64,000 bases of DNA from the NCBI RefSeq assembly GCF_022865105.1, contig NZ_JAKNYM010000002.1, positions 901,501-965,500 on the forward strand, read 5' to 3'. The position numbers were made by a program, and so were the translations under genes. The notes under the pieces are model-generated. The model was given only the letters and a program-made list of their open reading frames with translations. It was not told where the DNA came from and ran no database searches. Source of the stretch: Sphingomicrobium astaxanthinifaciens. GTDB lineage: Bacteria; Pseudomonadota; Alphaproteobacteria; Sphingomonadales; Sphingomonadaceae. Below are positions 57,992 to 64,000 of the stretch, piece after piece. Position 1 is the first letter of the stretch. Each line of letters begins with the position of its first letter.

Positions 57992-59204
57992 CGGCGGCCT
58001 CCTTGATCACGGGAATGTCGAGCCCCACCCGGAACCCCCCTTCCACCGGGGTCGCCTGGCAGGTCGCGGCGGGGCCGAAATGGGCCAGCAGCCGTTCGCG
58101 CACGTTGGTCAGCCCGGTGCCGGTCCCGGTCGGCGCCGCGCGCTTGCCGGCCTTATCGGTGGGCACCGTGTTGAAGACGCTGAGCCGCGCGCGGTCGGGC
58201 CCGTACGCGCTGGCGGCGATGGCGACGGTGACCGGATCGCGGGTGCGACTGACACCATATTTGATCGCATTCTCGACCAGCGGCTGGAGGATGAGCGCGG
58301 GGATGCGCAGGTCGGCAAGCGCATCGGGCACGTCGATCGAGACGTCGAGCCGCTTGGGGAAGCGGCGCTGTTCGATCTCGAGATAGAGCCGCTGCAATTC
58401 GATCTCGCGCTCGAGCGTGATGCTCTCCGACGGGTCAAGCGAGAGCGAGGTGCGAAAGAAGGTCGACAGCGCGATGAGCATTTCCTCGGCCTGCTCGTTG
58501 CGCCCGGTCATCACCAGCGAGGACAGGCTGTTCAAGGTGTTGAAGAGGAAGTGCGGGTTGACCTGGTAGCGCAGCGCGCGGACGTGCGCGGCCTGCGTCG
58601 CGGCCTCGGCCTGCGCGAGGCGGCGCTGTGCCTGTTCGGCGCGGCCCGCGCTGTCCATCGCCAGATAGACCCCGCTCCACGCGAGAAAGAAGAAGAGCCA
58701 GACGACCGCCGCGTCGGCGGCGATCCGCACCCGGCCCATGCGGTCGAGCTCGTCGAGCCGGGGCAGGGTGAAGATCATCGGCGCCTCGCCCGAATGGCGC
58801 TGGATGCGGATCTCGTTGCCCTTTTGCACGATGACCGCGCCCTCGCGTGCCTCGATGCGATATTCCTCGCCCGCGTCCTTGCGATCGGCGGCGGTGGAGA
58901 TGACGAACATCGCCTGCGCGATCGCGGCGAGCGCGGAGGCGCCGAGCGCGACTGCGGCGCGCCAGCGTATCGGCGCCTCGGGCCGCACCGCGCGCAACGT
59001 CAGGTAGATGCAAAGCGTCAACAGGATGCCGACGCCGATCGAAGGCATGCGATTGGCGAGCACCTCGGTAAAACTGCCGACCAGCGCGGCGCGGCCGATC
59101 ACGGTCGCCAGATAGGTCGCCCAGAACAGGACGATCGACAGGAGCGCGATCCGCCAGTCGGCGAACAGCGAGCGCGAGGCGGTGGAGATCGGGGCGTGAC
59201 GCAT
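57978..59204 (-). CDS. LytS-like sensor histidine kinase (His_kinase/HATPase)
   Basis: A 408-residue membrane sensor. About four N-terminal hydrophobic helices (IALLSIVLFWATYLATVI; VGILLTLCIYLTL; AVALGASALAAIAQAMFVI; AAVVWLFFFLAWSGVYLA) flank a short loop. The His_kinase domain has the histidine in YQVNPHFLFNTLNSLSSLV, and the HATPase domain has QPLVENAIKYGV and TGTGLTNVRERL. It autophosphorylates and passes the phosphate to the overlapping LytTR regulator. ATG at 59204 is preferred over an upstream open frame. The sensed signal is not apparent. Confidence 0.93.
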   Translation of the reverse strand: MRHAPISTASRSLFADWRIALLSIVLFWATYLATVIGRAALVGSFTEVLANRMPSIGVGILLTLCIYLTLRAVRPEAPIRWRAAVALGASALAAIAQAMFVISTAADRKDAGEEYRIEAREGAVIVQKGNEIRIQRHSGEAPMIFTLPRLDELDRMGRVRIAADAAVVWLFFFLAWSGVYLAMDSAGRAEQAQRRLAQAEAATQAAHVRALRYQVNPHFLFNTLNSLSSLVMTGRNEQAEEMLIALSTFFRTSLSLDPSESITLEREIELQRLYLEIEQRRFPKRLDVSIDVPDALADLRIPALILQPLVENAIKYGVSRTRDPVTVAIAASAYGPDRARLSVFNTVPTDKAGKRAAPTGTGTGLTNVRERLLAHFGPAATCQATPVEGGFRVGLDIPVIKEAADERA

Positions 59205-59362
59205 TGCGCCAAGTCTAGCCCCGCGCGGCGCCCCCCGCCAGCCTCCGGGGGGCGGTTCATCGAAGCGCGGGGGCGCTATGCAGAAGCGCCGTGCGAGGGA
59301 ACGGGCGCGCGCGCTGGGCCGTTGGTCGAGCGATCGAGGACTTCCCAAGGAAAGAGACGCTG

Positions 59363-59551
59363 ATGACCCAGGCCAAGGACGAACCGAGCAAGGAACTCGA
59401 GGAACAACTGCGTCGGCACCCCGACGATGCGCAGCTCAAGGTCGACGTCGGTTCGGATGAATCAATGGATGCGTCGGACCCGATTTCGGTGACGCGCTGC
59501 GGTGACGACGAGCCGCATCCCAACTCCAATGCCCCACGGGACAAGCAATAG
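59363..59551 (+). CDS. small acidic hypothetical protein
   Basis: A 62-residue hydrophilic protein, MTQAKDEPSKELEEQL followed by RRHPDDAQLKVDVGSDESMD and a polar tail ending NAPRDKQ. AAGGAAAG precedes the ATG at 59363. Composition suggests a disordered protein. No family recognised. Confidence 0.5.
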   Translation: MTQAKDEPSKELEEQLRRHPDDAQLKVDVGSDESMDASDPISVTRCGDDEPHPNSNAPRDKQ

Positions 59552-59643
59552 CCCCGCTTTCCGCAGCGTCGGCACGCTAGCGCAACCAAGACACGCCCGC
59601 GTTGCCAATTTGTCGCAGCGCATCGAAAACCCCGGATAACCGG

Positions 59644-59671
59644 TCACCGCCCCTTGTCGGGCGGTGATTTT
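59644..59671 (+). terminator. intrinsic terminator
   Basis: TCACCGCCC at 59644-59652 and GGGCGGTGA at 59659-59667 form a perfect 9-base stem around CTTGTC, followed by TTTTCTTGTCTCTTTTG. It lies about 92 bases after the small acidic protein gene. Confidence 0.9.
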
Positions 59672-59776
59672 CTTGTCTCTTTTGTCACGAGGGAGCGGCC
59701 CGCGAGGGTTTGGTTAAGTCGTTTTTAAGGCTGGCCTTTCTATACTCGCAGGCAGTGGCAAAAGGAGTAGAGCGAG

Positions 59777-60328
59777 ATGGTTGCGAAGAAGGGCGGGGGC
59801 CCGGTGAACGGGGAAAAGCTGATCGGCGAGATGAAGGAGTTCGCCTCGTTCGACAAGGCGACGCAACGCTACATTCGCCGCTCGCTCGACACCGCCTTCG
59901 GTCGCAAGGACCCGATCGCTACCTGGGCGCGCGACGACGAAGAGGCCGCCGCGATCAATGCGCAGAAGCGCTTCTATGCGCAGCTTGCGCACCTGCGCGC
60001 CGACATCCCTGACGACAGCGGGCTGGATATGCTCGAGCCCTTCCTGGGGCTTCTGATCACGCTGTCGGCATTCGACCTGGCGCAGGGGCGGATCGACAGT
60101 TTCCCGGCCTATCGTTTCCTCTACGAGCGGCTGCTCGGCGCGCATGTGCGCCCGTGGCTCCCGGCCGCCTTCTGCGCTGCCGCGGCGCTGCCGCATCTCC
60201 ACCCCGACCGTCGCCGCACGCTGCTGCAGTCGATCAGCGAAGGCGCGGCCACCGCGGCGGGTTGGTCCAACCGCGAGCCCGTGTTCTGGCCCGAATGGGT
60301 CGAGAAGGTCGACACCGAGGCGGCCTGA
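59777..60328 (+). CDS. conserved-looking hypothetical protein
   Basis: A 183-residue soluble protein. N-terminal half is charged and helical (LIGEMKEFASFDKATQRYIR, SLDTAFGRKDPIATWARDDE), the second half hydrophobic and aromatic (LDMLEPFLGLLITLSAFDLA, GAHVRPWLPAAFCAAAALPH, EPVFWPEWVEKVDTEAA). AAGGAG directly upstream of ATG at 59777 and a terminator before it show an independent transcript. I do not recognise a domain. Confidence 0.6.
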   Translation: MVAKKGGGPVNGEKLIGEMKEFASFDKATQRYIRRSLDTAFGRKDPIATWARDDEEAAAINAQKRFYAQLAHLRADIPDDSGLDMLEPFLGLLITLSAFDLAQGRIDSFPAYRFLYERLLGAHVRPWLPAAFCAAAALPHLHPDRRRTLLQSISEGAATAAGWSNREPVFWPEWVEKVDTEAA

Positions 60329-60338
60329 CCCGCGCTCG

Positions 60339-60815
60339 CTAGAGCGGGTAGATCCGGCCCAGCTGCTCGAGGCTCTGCGCGGGGCTGCGGTGGAGGATGA
60401 AGCGCCCCGCTGCCTTCTCCTCCCACGCGGCGCGCTGCTTTTCGCGATCGTCGACGAGGACGTCGCCGGGCGCGGCATATTTCCACTTGTCGCGCGCCAT
60501 GCAGGTGATGATCGGCACCCCGGGGAGCCAGCGCGCCGCCCACGCGCGTTTCTGCGGCTCGGCCCAGCGCCCGAGCGGCAGCCCGGTGAGGATGGTGGGC
60601 GAAAGGTGGGCGAGCGCCTCGACCATCTCGAGCGCGCCGGGCAGCGGCTCGAGATTGGCGTAGAAATCGTCGGCGCGTGCGAGCGTCTTCCAGAAGCCGC
60701 CGACCCCGACCTTCTCCTGAAAAGCCTGCGGATCGAGCCCGGTCAGCGCCTTCACCCCGCCATCGAAGTCGGCGAGCACGCCATCGCAGTCGAGGAACAG
60801 CGCGGGGCGGGTCAT
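60339..60815 (-). CDS. HAD superfamily phosphatase, 5'(3')-nucleotidase-like
   Basis: A 158-residue HAD phosphatase. Motif I is LFLDCDGVLADF with the nucleophile Asp9 and the general acid Asp11, motif II is ILTGLPLGRW, and the later VLVDDREKQRAAW is motif IV. The size and the DxDG start fit the deoxyribonucleotidase/NT5C group, which removes phosphates from nucleotides. The start overlaps the upstream 2H protein (ATGA, 4 bases), and both are downstream of a Mur ligase in one operon. The substrate could be a nucleotide or an RNA end. Confidence 0.82.
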   Translation of the reverse strand: MTRPALFLDCDGVLADFDGGVKALTGLDPQAFQEKVGVGGFWKTLARADDFYANLEPLPGALEMVEALAHLSPTILTGLPLGRWAEPQKRAWAARWLPGVPIITCMARDKWKYAAPGDVLVDDREKQRAAWEEKAAGRFILHRSPAQSLEQLGRIYPL

Positions 60816-61183
60816 GCGACATATCCCGGGTCGGCGTGGAAGGGGATCGGGTCGACCTCGCTCCAGCCATGCTCGGCGATCAGCGCATTGCTGTCGCGCG
60901 GCACCCGGTCGGTGGCGGGATCGAGGCTCCAGGTGAGGTGATAATGATGGCCGTCGGGGCGACGCGGCTGGCCGTCGACAAGCACGACCAGCGCCTCGAT
61001 TCCGGTGCCCGCATCGCTATGCCCGATCACCGCGAAGCTGGCGGGGCCGGGGACGGGCGCGTCCTGGCGGTGCCCCCACAGGGTGACGTGGTGCGCGATC
61101 ACCCGCTCGTAGCGTGGCGGGAAGTAGGCGAGCAGCTGCGCGCGGTCGGACGCGCCGAGGATCCATCCGACGGGGCGCCCCAT
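60812..61183 (-). CDS. small 2H phosphoesterase-like protein
   Basis: A 123-residue protein with two His-x-Thr motifs: HHVTLWGHR in the N-terminal half (HVTL) and HYHLTWSLDP in the C-terminal half (HLTW), 55 residues apart. Such pairs define 2H phosphoesterases (LigT/ThpR, CPDase), which open 2',3'-cyclic phosphates or related bonds. The stretch FPPRYERVIAHHVTL recalls the phosphodiesterase end of fungal tRNA ligases. It overlaps the Mur ligase stop at its start (TGATG) and the HAD phosphatase at its end. Function as RNA-end or ADP-ribose processing is inference. Confidence 0.65.
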   Translation of the reverse strand: MGRPVGWILGASDRAQLLAYFPPRYERVIAHHVTLWGHRQDAPVPGPASFAVIGHSDAGTGIEALVVLVDGQPRRPDGHHYHLTWSLDPATDRVPRDSNALIAEHGWSEVDPIPFHADPGYVA

Positions 61184-62571
61184 CAGCGACGGCTCTCGCC
61201 GATCGCCTCCAGCAGGTCGCGCGCATAGGCGATCAGGCTGTCGTCGCGCGCGCCCATGACGAGGACGAGGTCGCCGGGGCGGGCATCGGCGGCGATCTCG
61301 GCGGCGATCTCGTCGCGCTCGGGGATGTGGATCGCATGCGCGCCCGCCTGGCGGACCGCATGCGCCAGCCAGTCCGAACCGCGCGACCTGTCGACGGTGC
61401 CGCCCTGGTAGACGGGGTCGGGAAGGAACAGTCGGTTATCCTCGCCCAGCTGTTCGGCGAAGACGGCGGCGAGTTCCGCGCCCATCTGGCGCAAGGGGCC
61501 GTAGCCGTGCGGCTGGAAGACCACGAGGAGCCGGCGCCCGCGCGCGCGCATCGTCTCGAGCGTGGCCCCGATCTTGTCGGGATTGTGCCCGAAATCGTCG
61601 TAGACGGTGATGCCGTGATGTTCGCCGACGCGCTCGAGCCGGCGCTTGAGGCCGGCGAAGCGCGCCAGCGCGGCGGCGCCGTCGGCCAGCTCGACCCCGG
61701 CCGCATGCGTCGCCGCCAGCGCGGCTAGCGCGTTCATCGCATTGTGGCGCCCGGGCATCGGCAGGTGGACCGGGTAGACCTCGCCCGCATGCGCGAGGGT
61801 GAAGCGCACTTCCTCGTCATGGCATTCGAGATCGTGGCCGCGGTAGGCGGGGGCGTGGGCGGGATCGAAGCCGAAGCCGCGCGCGTGCGCGGGGGCGAGC
61901 GCGCGCGCTTCCTCGTCGTCGGCGTTGTAGAGCGCGTGGGTGCCGGCCTTCATGAAATCGCCGAACAGGTCGCGCAATTCGTCCATCGACTTGTGATCGA
62001 GGCTGATGTTGTTCACCAGCGCCACCGTCGGGCGATAGAGCGCGATCGAGCCGTCGCTCTCGTCGACCTCGGCGACGAACAGGTCGGGGTCGCCCACCAG
62101 CGCCGAGGCGAAGGGGGCGTGGGGGCCGGCGAAATTCTTCATCACCGCACCGTTCATGACCGTGGGCGAGCGCGCGGCCTCGTGCAGGATCCAGCCCGCC
62201 ATCCCGGTCACGGTCGACTTGCCCGAGGTGCCGCCGATGGCGATCGAGGTGGCCGCGGCGTTGAGCAGTTCGGCGAGCAGTTCGGGGCGCGCCTTGCGCT
62301 CGAGCCCGAGTTCGCGCGCCCGCACCACGTCGGGCACCTCGTCCTCGACCGCCGCCGAGGCGACGAGCACATGACCGGGGGCCAGCCCCGACCCGTCCTG
62401 GTCGTGCAGGGCGATGCCGAGGCTGCGCAGGTAATCGAACTTGGCGGCCATCCGGCCCGCATCGAGGCTGCGATCGGACCCCGCCACGGCGGCGCCGCGC
62501 GCCTTCATGATGGCAGCGAGCGGGAGCATGCCCGACCCGCCGATGCCGCAGAAGAAATAGCCATTGTCCAT
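61183..62571 (-). CDS. Mur ligase family protein (MurC/Mpl-like)
   Basis: A 462-residue ATP-dependent amino-acid or peptide ligase. N-terminal GIGGSGMLPLAAIMKARG is the UDP-binding motif, GGTSGKSTVTGMAGWIL the P-loop (Ser in place of Thr/His), EVDESDGSIALYRP and NNISLDHKSMDELRDLF the central metal region, and VYDDFGHNPDKIGATL the C-terminal loop. Features sit between MurC and Mpl. Mpl recycles tripeptide by joining it to UDP-MurNAc, which suits its divergent LD-carboxypeptidase neighbour 46 bases away. MurC proper would be expected in the division cluster elsewhere. ATG at 62571. Confidence 0.85.
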   Translation of the reverse strand: MDNGYFFCGIGGSGMLPLAAIMKARGAAVAGSDRSLDAGRMAAKFDYLRSLGIALHDQDGSGLAPGHVLVASAAVEDEVPDVVRARELGLERKARPELLAELLNAAATSIAIGGTSGKSTVTGMAGWILHEAARSPTVMNGAVMKNFAGPHAPFASALVGDPDLFVAEVDESDGSIALYRPTVALVNNISLDHKSMDELRDLFGDFMKAGTHALYNADDEEARALAPAHARGFGFDPAHAPAYRGHDLECHDEEVRFTLAHAGEVYPVHLPMPGRHNAMNALAALAATHAAGVELADGAAALARFAGLKRRLERVGEHHGITVYDDFGHNPDKIGATLETMRARGRRLLVVFQPHGYGPLRQMGAELAAVFAEQLGEDNRLFLPDPVYQGGTVDRSRGSDWLAHAVRQAGAHAIHIPERDEIAAEIAADARPGDLVLVMGARDDSLIAYARDLLEAIGESRR

Positions 62572-62617
62572 GGCTCCTGCCCTATGCGATGCCGGGGGCG
62601 TGAGCAATGGAGGACGC

Positions 62618-63427
62618 ATGCGGATCGGGGTGGTTGCGCCGAGTTGCCCGGTGAGCGAGGCGGTTGTCGAACAGGCGCGCGCGCGGGCCGAGGCGGCGGG
62701 GGCCGAACTGGTCGTGCATCCGCAGGTTTTCGCCAGCGAGGGGCATTTCGCGGGCTCGGACGCGGTGCGCTGCGAGGCGCTGCTCGAGATGCTCGGCGAC
62801 GAGCGCATCGACTGGATCTGGTGCGCGCGCGGAGGCTATGGCTCCAACCGGATCGCCGCCGAAGTCGCCGACCGGCTGCCCGCGCGCGCGCTGGGCAAGA
62901 AGGTGATGGGCTATTCGGACGCGGGGTTCCTCCTGTCGGCGCTACACAAGGCGGGGCTCGAGGTGGCGCACGGGCCGATACCCGCCGATGCCGCGCGCGA
63001 GGGCGGCGAGGCGGCGCTCGACCGGGCGCTCGCGTGGATGGTGCGCGGCGATACAACCGCGCTCGAACCGGATCTGGCGGCGGACCGGCCGAGCTATGCC
63101 TTCAACCTCGAGGTGCTGGTGTCGATGCTCGGCACGCCGATCGCGCCCGACCTTGGCGGCGCCGAACTGCTGATCGAGGAGGTCGCCGAATATCAATATG
63201 CAAGCGACCGCGCGCTGTTCGCGCTGACCCGGCAGCCGGTCCGCCCGGCGAGCCTGCGGATGGGGCGTTTCTGCGCGGTCCCCGAAAATGACCGCCCCTT
63301 CGGCGAGGCGGCCGAGGCGATGGTGCGGCGTTGGTGCGAGGACAGCGGGATCGCCTACCGCGGCCGCGCTGCGATCGGCCATGACGCCGACAATCGCATC
63401 GTCCCGTTCGGCACGCGCGAACGCTGA
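62618..63427 (+). CDS. LD-carboxypeptidase, family S66
   Basis: A 269-residue cytoplasmic serine peptidase cutting the terminal D-Ala from tetrapeptides in wall recycling (LdcA/MccF family). Nucleophile serine lies in VMGYSDAGFLLSALHK, the glutamate in LIEEVAEYQYASDRAL, and the histidine in AIGHDADNRIVPFG. RGGYGSNRIAAEV is the family block upstream. The divergent partner, a Mur ligase, would use the tripeptide product. TGGAGGA at 62608-62614 precedes ATG at 62618. Slightly short for LdcA but complete in motifs. Confidence 0.92.
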   Translation: MRIGVVAPSCPVSEAVVEQARARAEAAGAELVVHPQVFASEGHFAGSDAVRCEALLEMLGDERIDWIWCARGGYGSNRIAAEVADRLPARALGKKVMGYSDAGFLLSALHKAGLEVAHGPIPADAAREGGEAALDRALAWMVRGDTTALEPDLAADRPSYAFNLEVLVSMLGTPIAPDLGGAELLIEEVAEYQYASDRALFALTRQPVRPASLRMGRFCAVPENDRPFGEAAEAMVRRWCEDSGIAYRGRAAIGHDADNRIVPFGTRER

Positions 63428-63514
63428 ACCCCAAAAAGCGCGATTTCCCCTCTTGCGCCCTTCGGTCAAGGCGGCTCTACTCGCCTCCTTACTTAACAGG
63501 AGGGCCAATTTATC

Positions 63515-63790
63515 ATGGCAGACAATAAGAGCGGGACGGGGCGCAAGGCAGGGGGCGGTCTCGCCCGTCCGGTAACCCCTTCGCCCGCACTGGCCGCAGT
63601 GGTCGGTCCGACCCCGCTTCCGCGTAGCGAAGTCGTCTCGAAGATGTGGGCCTATATCAAGTCCAACAATCTCCAGAATCCCCAGAATAAGCGGGAAATC
63701 ATGGCCGACGACAAGCTGCGTCCGATTTTCGGCCAGGACAAGGTGACGATGTTCGAGATGAACAAGCACCTGTCCAAGCACCTCTCCTAG
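63515..63790 (+). CDS. SWIB/MDM2 domain-containing protein
   Basis: A 91-residue stand-alone SWIB domain protein. A glycine/basic N-terminus (SGTGRKAGGGLARP) precedes PSPALAAVVGPTPLPRSEVV, SKMWAYIKSNNLQNPQNKRE and DDKLRPIFGQDKVTMFEMNK, all typical of the SWIB fold shared with SWI/SNF and MDM2. Bacterial SWIB proteins are thought to act on chromatin-like nucleoid DNA or topoisomerase, but this is unproven. AGGAGGG at 63498-63504 precedes the ATG. A strong terminator follows. Confidence 0.93.
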   Translation: MADNKSGTGRKAGGGLARPVTPSPALAAVVGPTPLPRSEVVSKMWAYIKSNNLQNPQNKREIMADDKLRPIFGQDKVTMFEMNKHLSKHLS

Positions 63791-63832
63791 GAGCGGGCGC
63801 CGCGCGTCCGCGGGACGCGCATGGCAGACGAG

Positions 63833-63871
63833 GGGGTCGCGCCGAGCTTCGGGCTCGCGCGGCCCCTTTTT
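63833..63871 (+). terminator. intrinsic terminator after the SWIB gene
   Basis: GGGGTCGCGCCGAGC at 63833-63847 pairs with GCTCGCGCGGCCCC ending at 63866 around a TTCG loop, with small internal mismatches, followed by TTTTT. The remaining 129 bases to the window end hold no gene I can support. Confidence 0.85.
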
Positions 63872-64000
63872 CGTGACGAATCGGTGCCCGTACGGGGGGC
63901 GGGGCGGCGATGAACCGCCCGGCGCCGCGCCGAACCGGCGTGGCATTGCGGTGACAGTGCCCCCGCCGCCGCCGGTGCGCGGCGCCCCGCTGGCGGGTCA

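Overview
The window is a GC-rich, gene-dense stretch of an alphaproteobacterial chromosome, most likely from the order Sphingomonadales. Pointers are the small alphaproteobacterial family proteins (DUF1476 ATPase inhibitor, FYDLN_acid/TIGR02300, DUF2794), the cmk-rpsA-ihfB block, AhpC paired with AhpD beside OxyR, a lone Flp pilin, and many genes joined by ATGA, TGATG or GTGA overlaps. There is no rRNA, CRISPR array or recognisable transposase. Two tRNAs are present (Ala-GGC and Leu-TAA).

Layout. 1-3.3 kb: a NatAB-type ABC exporter (permease cut by the window edge) and a YeiH-type membrane protein. 3.4-8.9 kb: a CoA-transferase pair with a small lipoprotein and a quinone oxidoreductase, an L,D-transpeptidase, then DUF1476-BolA-monothiol glutaredoxin closed by a strong terminator. 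9-13 kb: a glycosyltransferase and a BlaI/M56 regulatory pair with an operator-like palindrome. 13-19.3 kb: MBL hydrolase-DUF4230-nadA, then on the minus strand a solute-binding lipoprotein, DUF4112, a second L,D-transpeptidase and a proline-rich lipoprotein. 19.4-25.6 kb: class A PBP, Flp pilin, tRNA-Ala, FYDLN protein, cmk, rpsA, ihfB, tRNA-Leu. 25.8-33 kb: GGDEF-EAL protein, LplT-like MFS, pgsA, the oxyR/ahpC-ahpD divergon and a TauE-type exporter. 33-45 kb: cysE-DUF2794, SRAP peptidase, a lysine-rich basic protein, rsmD-rluB, a single-domain response regulator, a Rieske oxygenase, ampG, and lapA-pyrF-accD-folC. 45-52 kb: serine hydrolase, a third L,D-transpeptidase, small proteins, cspA, a CHASE hybrid kinase and a DUF1697 gene. 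52-56.6 kb: an AT-rich DUF4238 gene broken by an in-frame TGA, uvrD/pcrA, then a 0.9-kb gene-free gap. 56.6-64 kb: a LytS/LytTR two-component pair, unknown genes, a Mur ligase-2H phosphoesterase-HAD phosphatase operon, an LD-carboxypeptidase and a SWIB protein.

Theme. The window is rich in peptidoglycan synthesis and recycling functions: three L,D-transpeptidases, a class A PBP, a muropeptide permease (AmpG), a Mur ligase of MurC/Mpl type divergent from an LD-carboxypeptidase, and a BlaI/M56 sensor pair.

The most promising undescribed element is a predicted transcript of about 547 nt in the gap at 55.9-56.5 kb. It has a well-spaced promoter, at least ten stem-loops (two with UUCG tetraloops) and an intrinsic terminator, and I could not match it to RNase P RNA, tmRNA, 6S RNA, SRP RNA or a group II intron. 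Second-tier items are the possible RNA-end-processing pair (2H + HAD), the interrupted AT-rich DUF4238 gene, and the M56 sensor with an unusual coiled-coil tail. All family assignments come from reading motifs and from memory of families; no database search was run.
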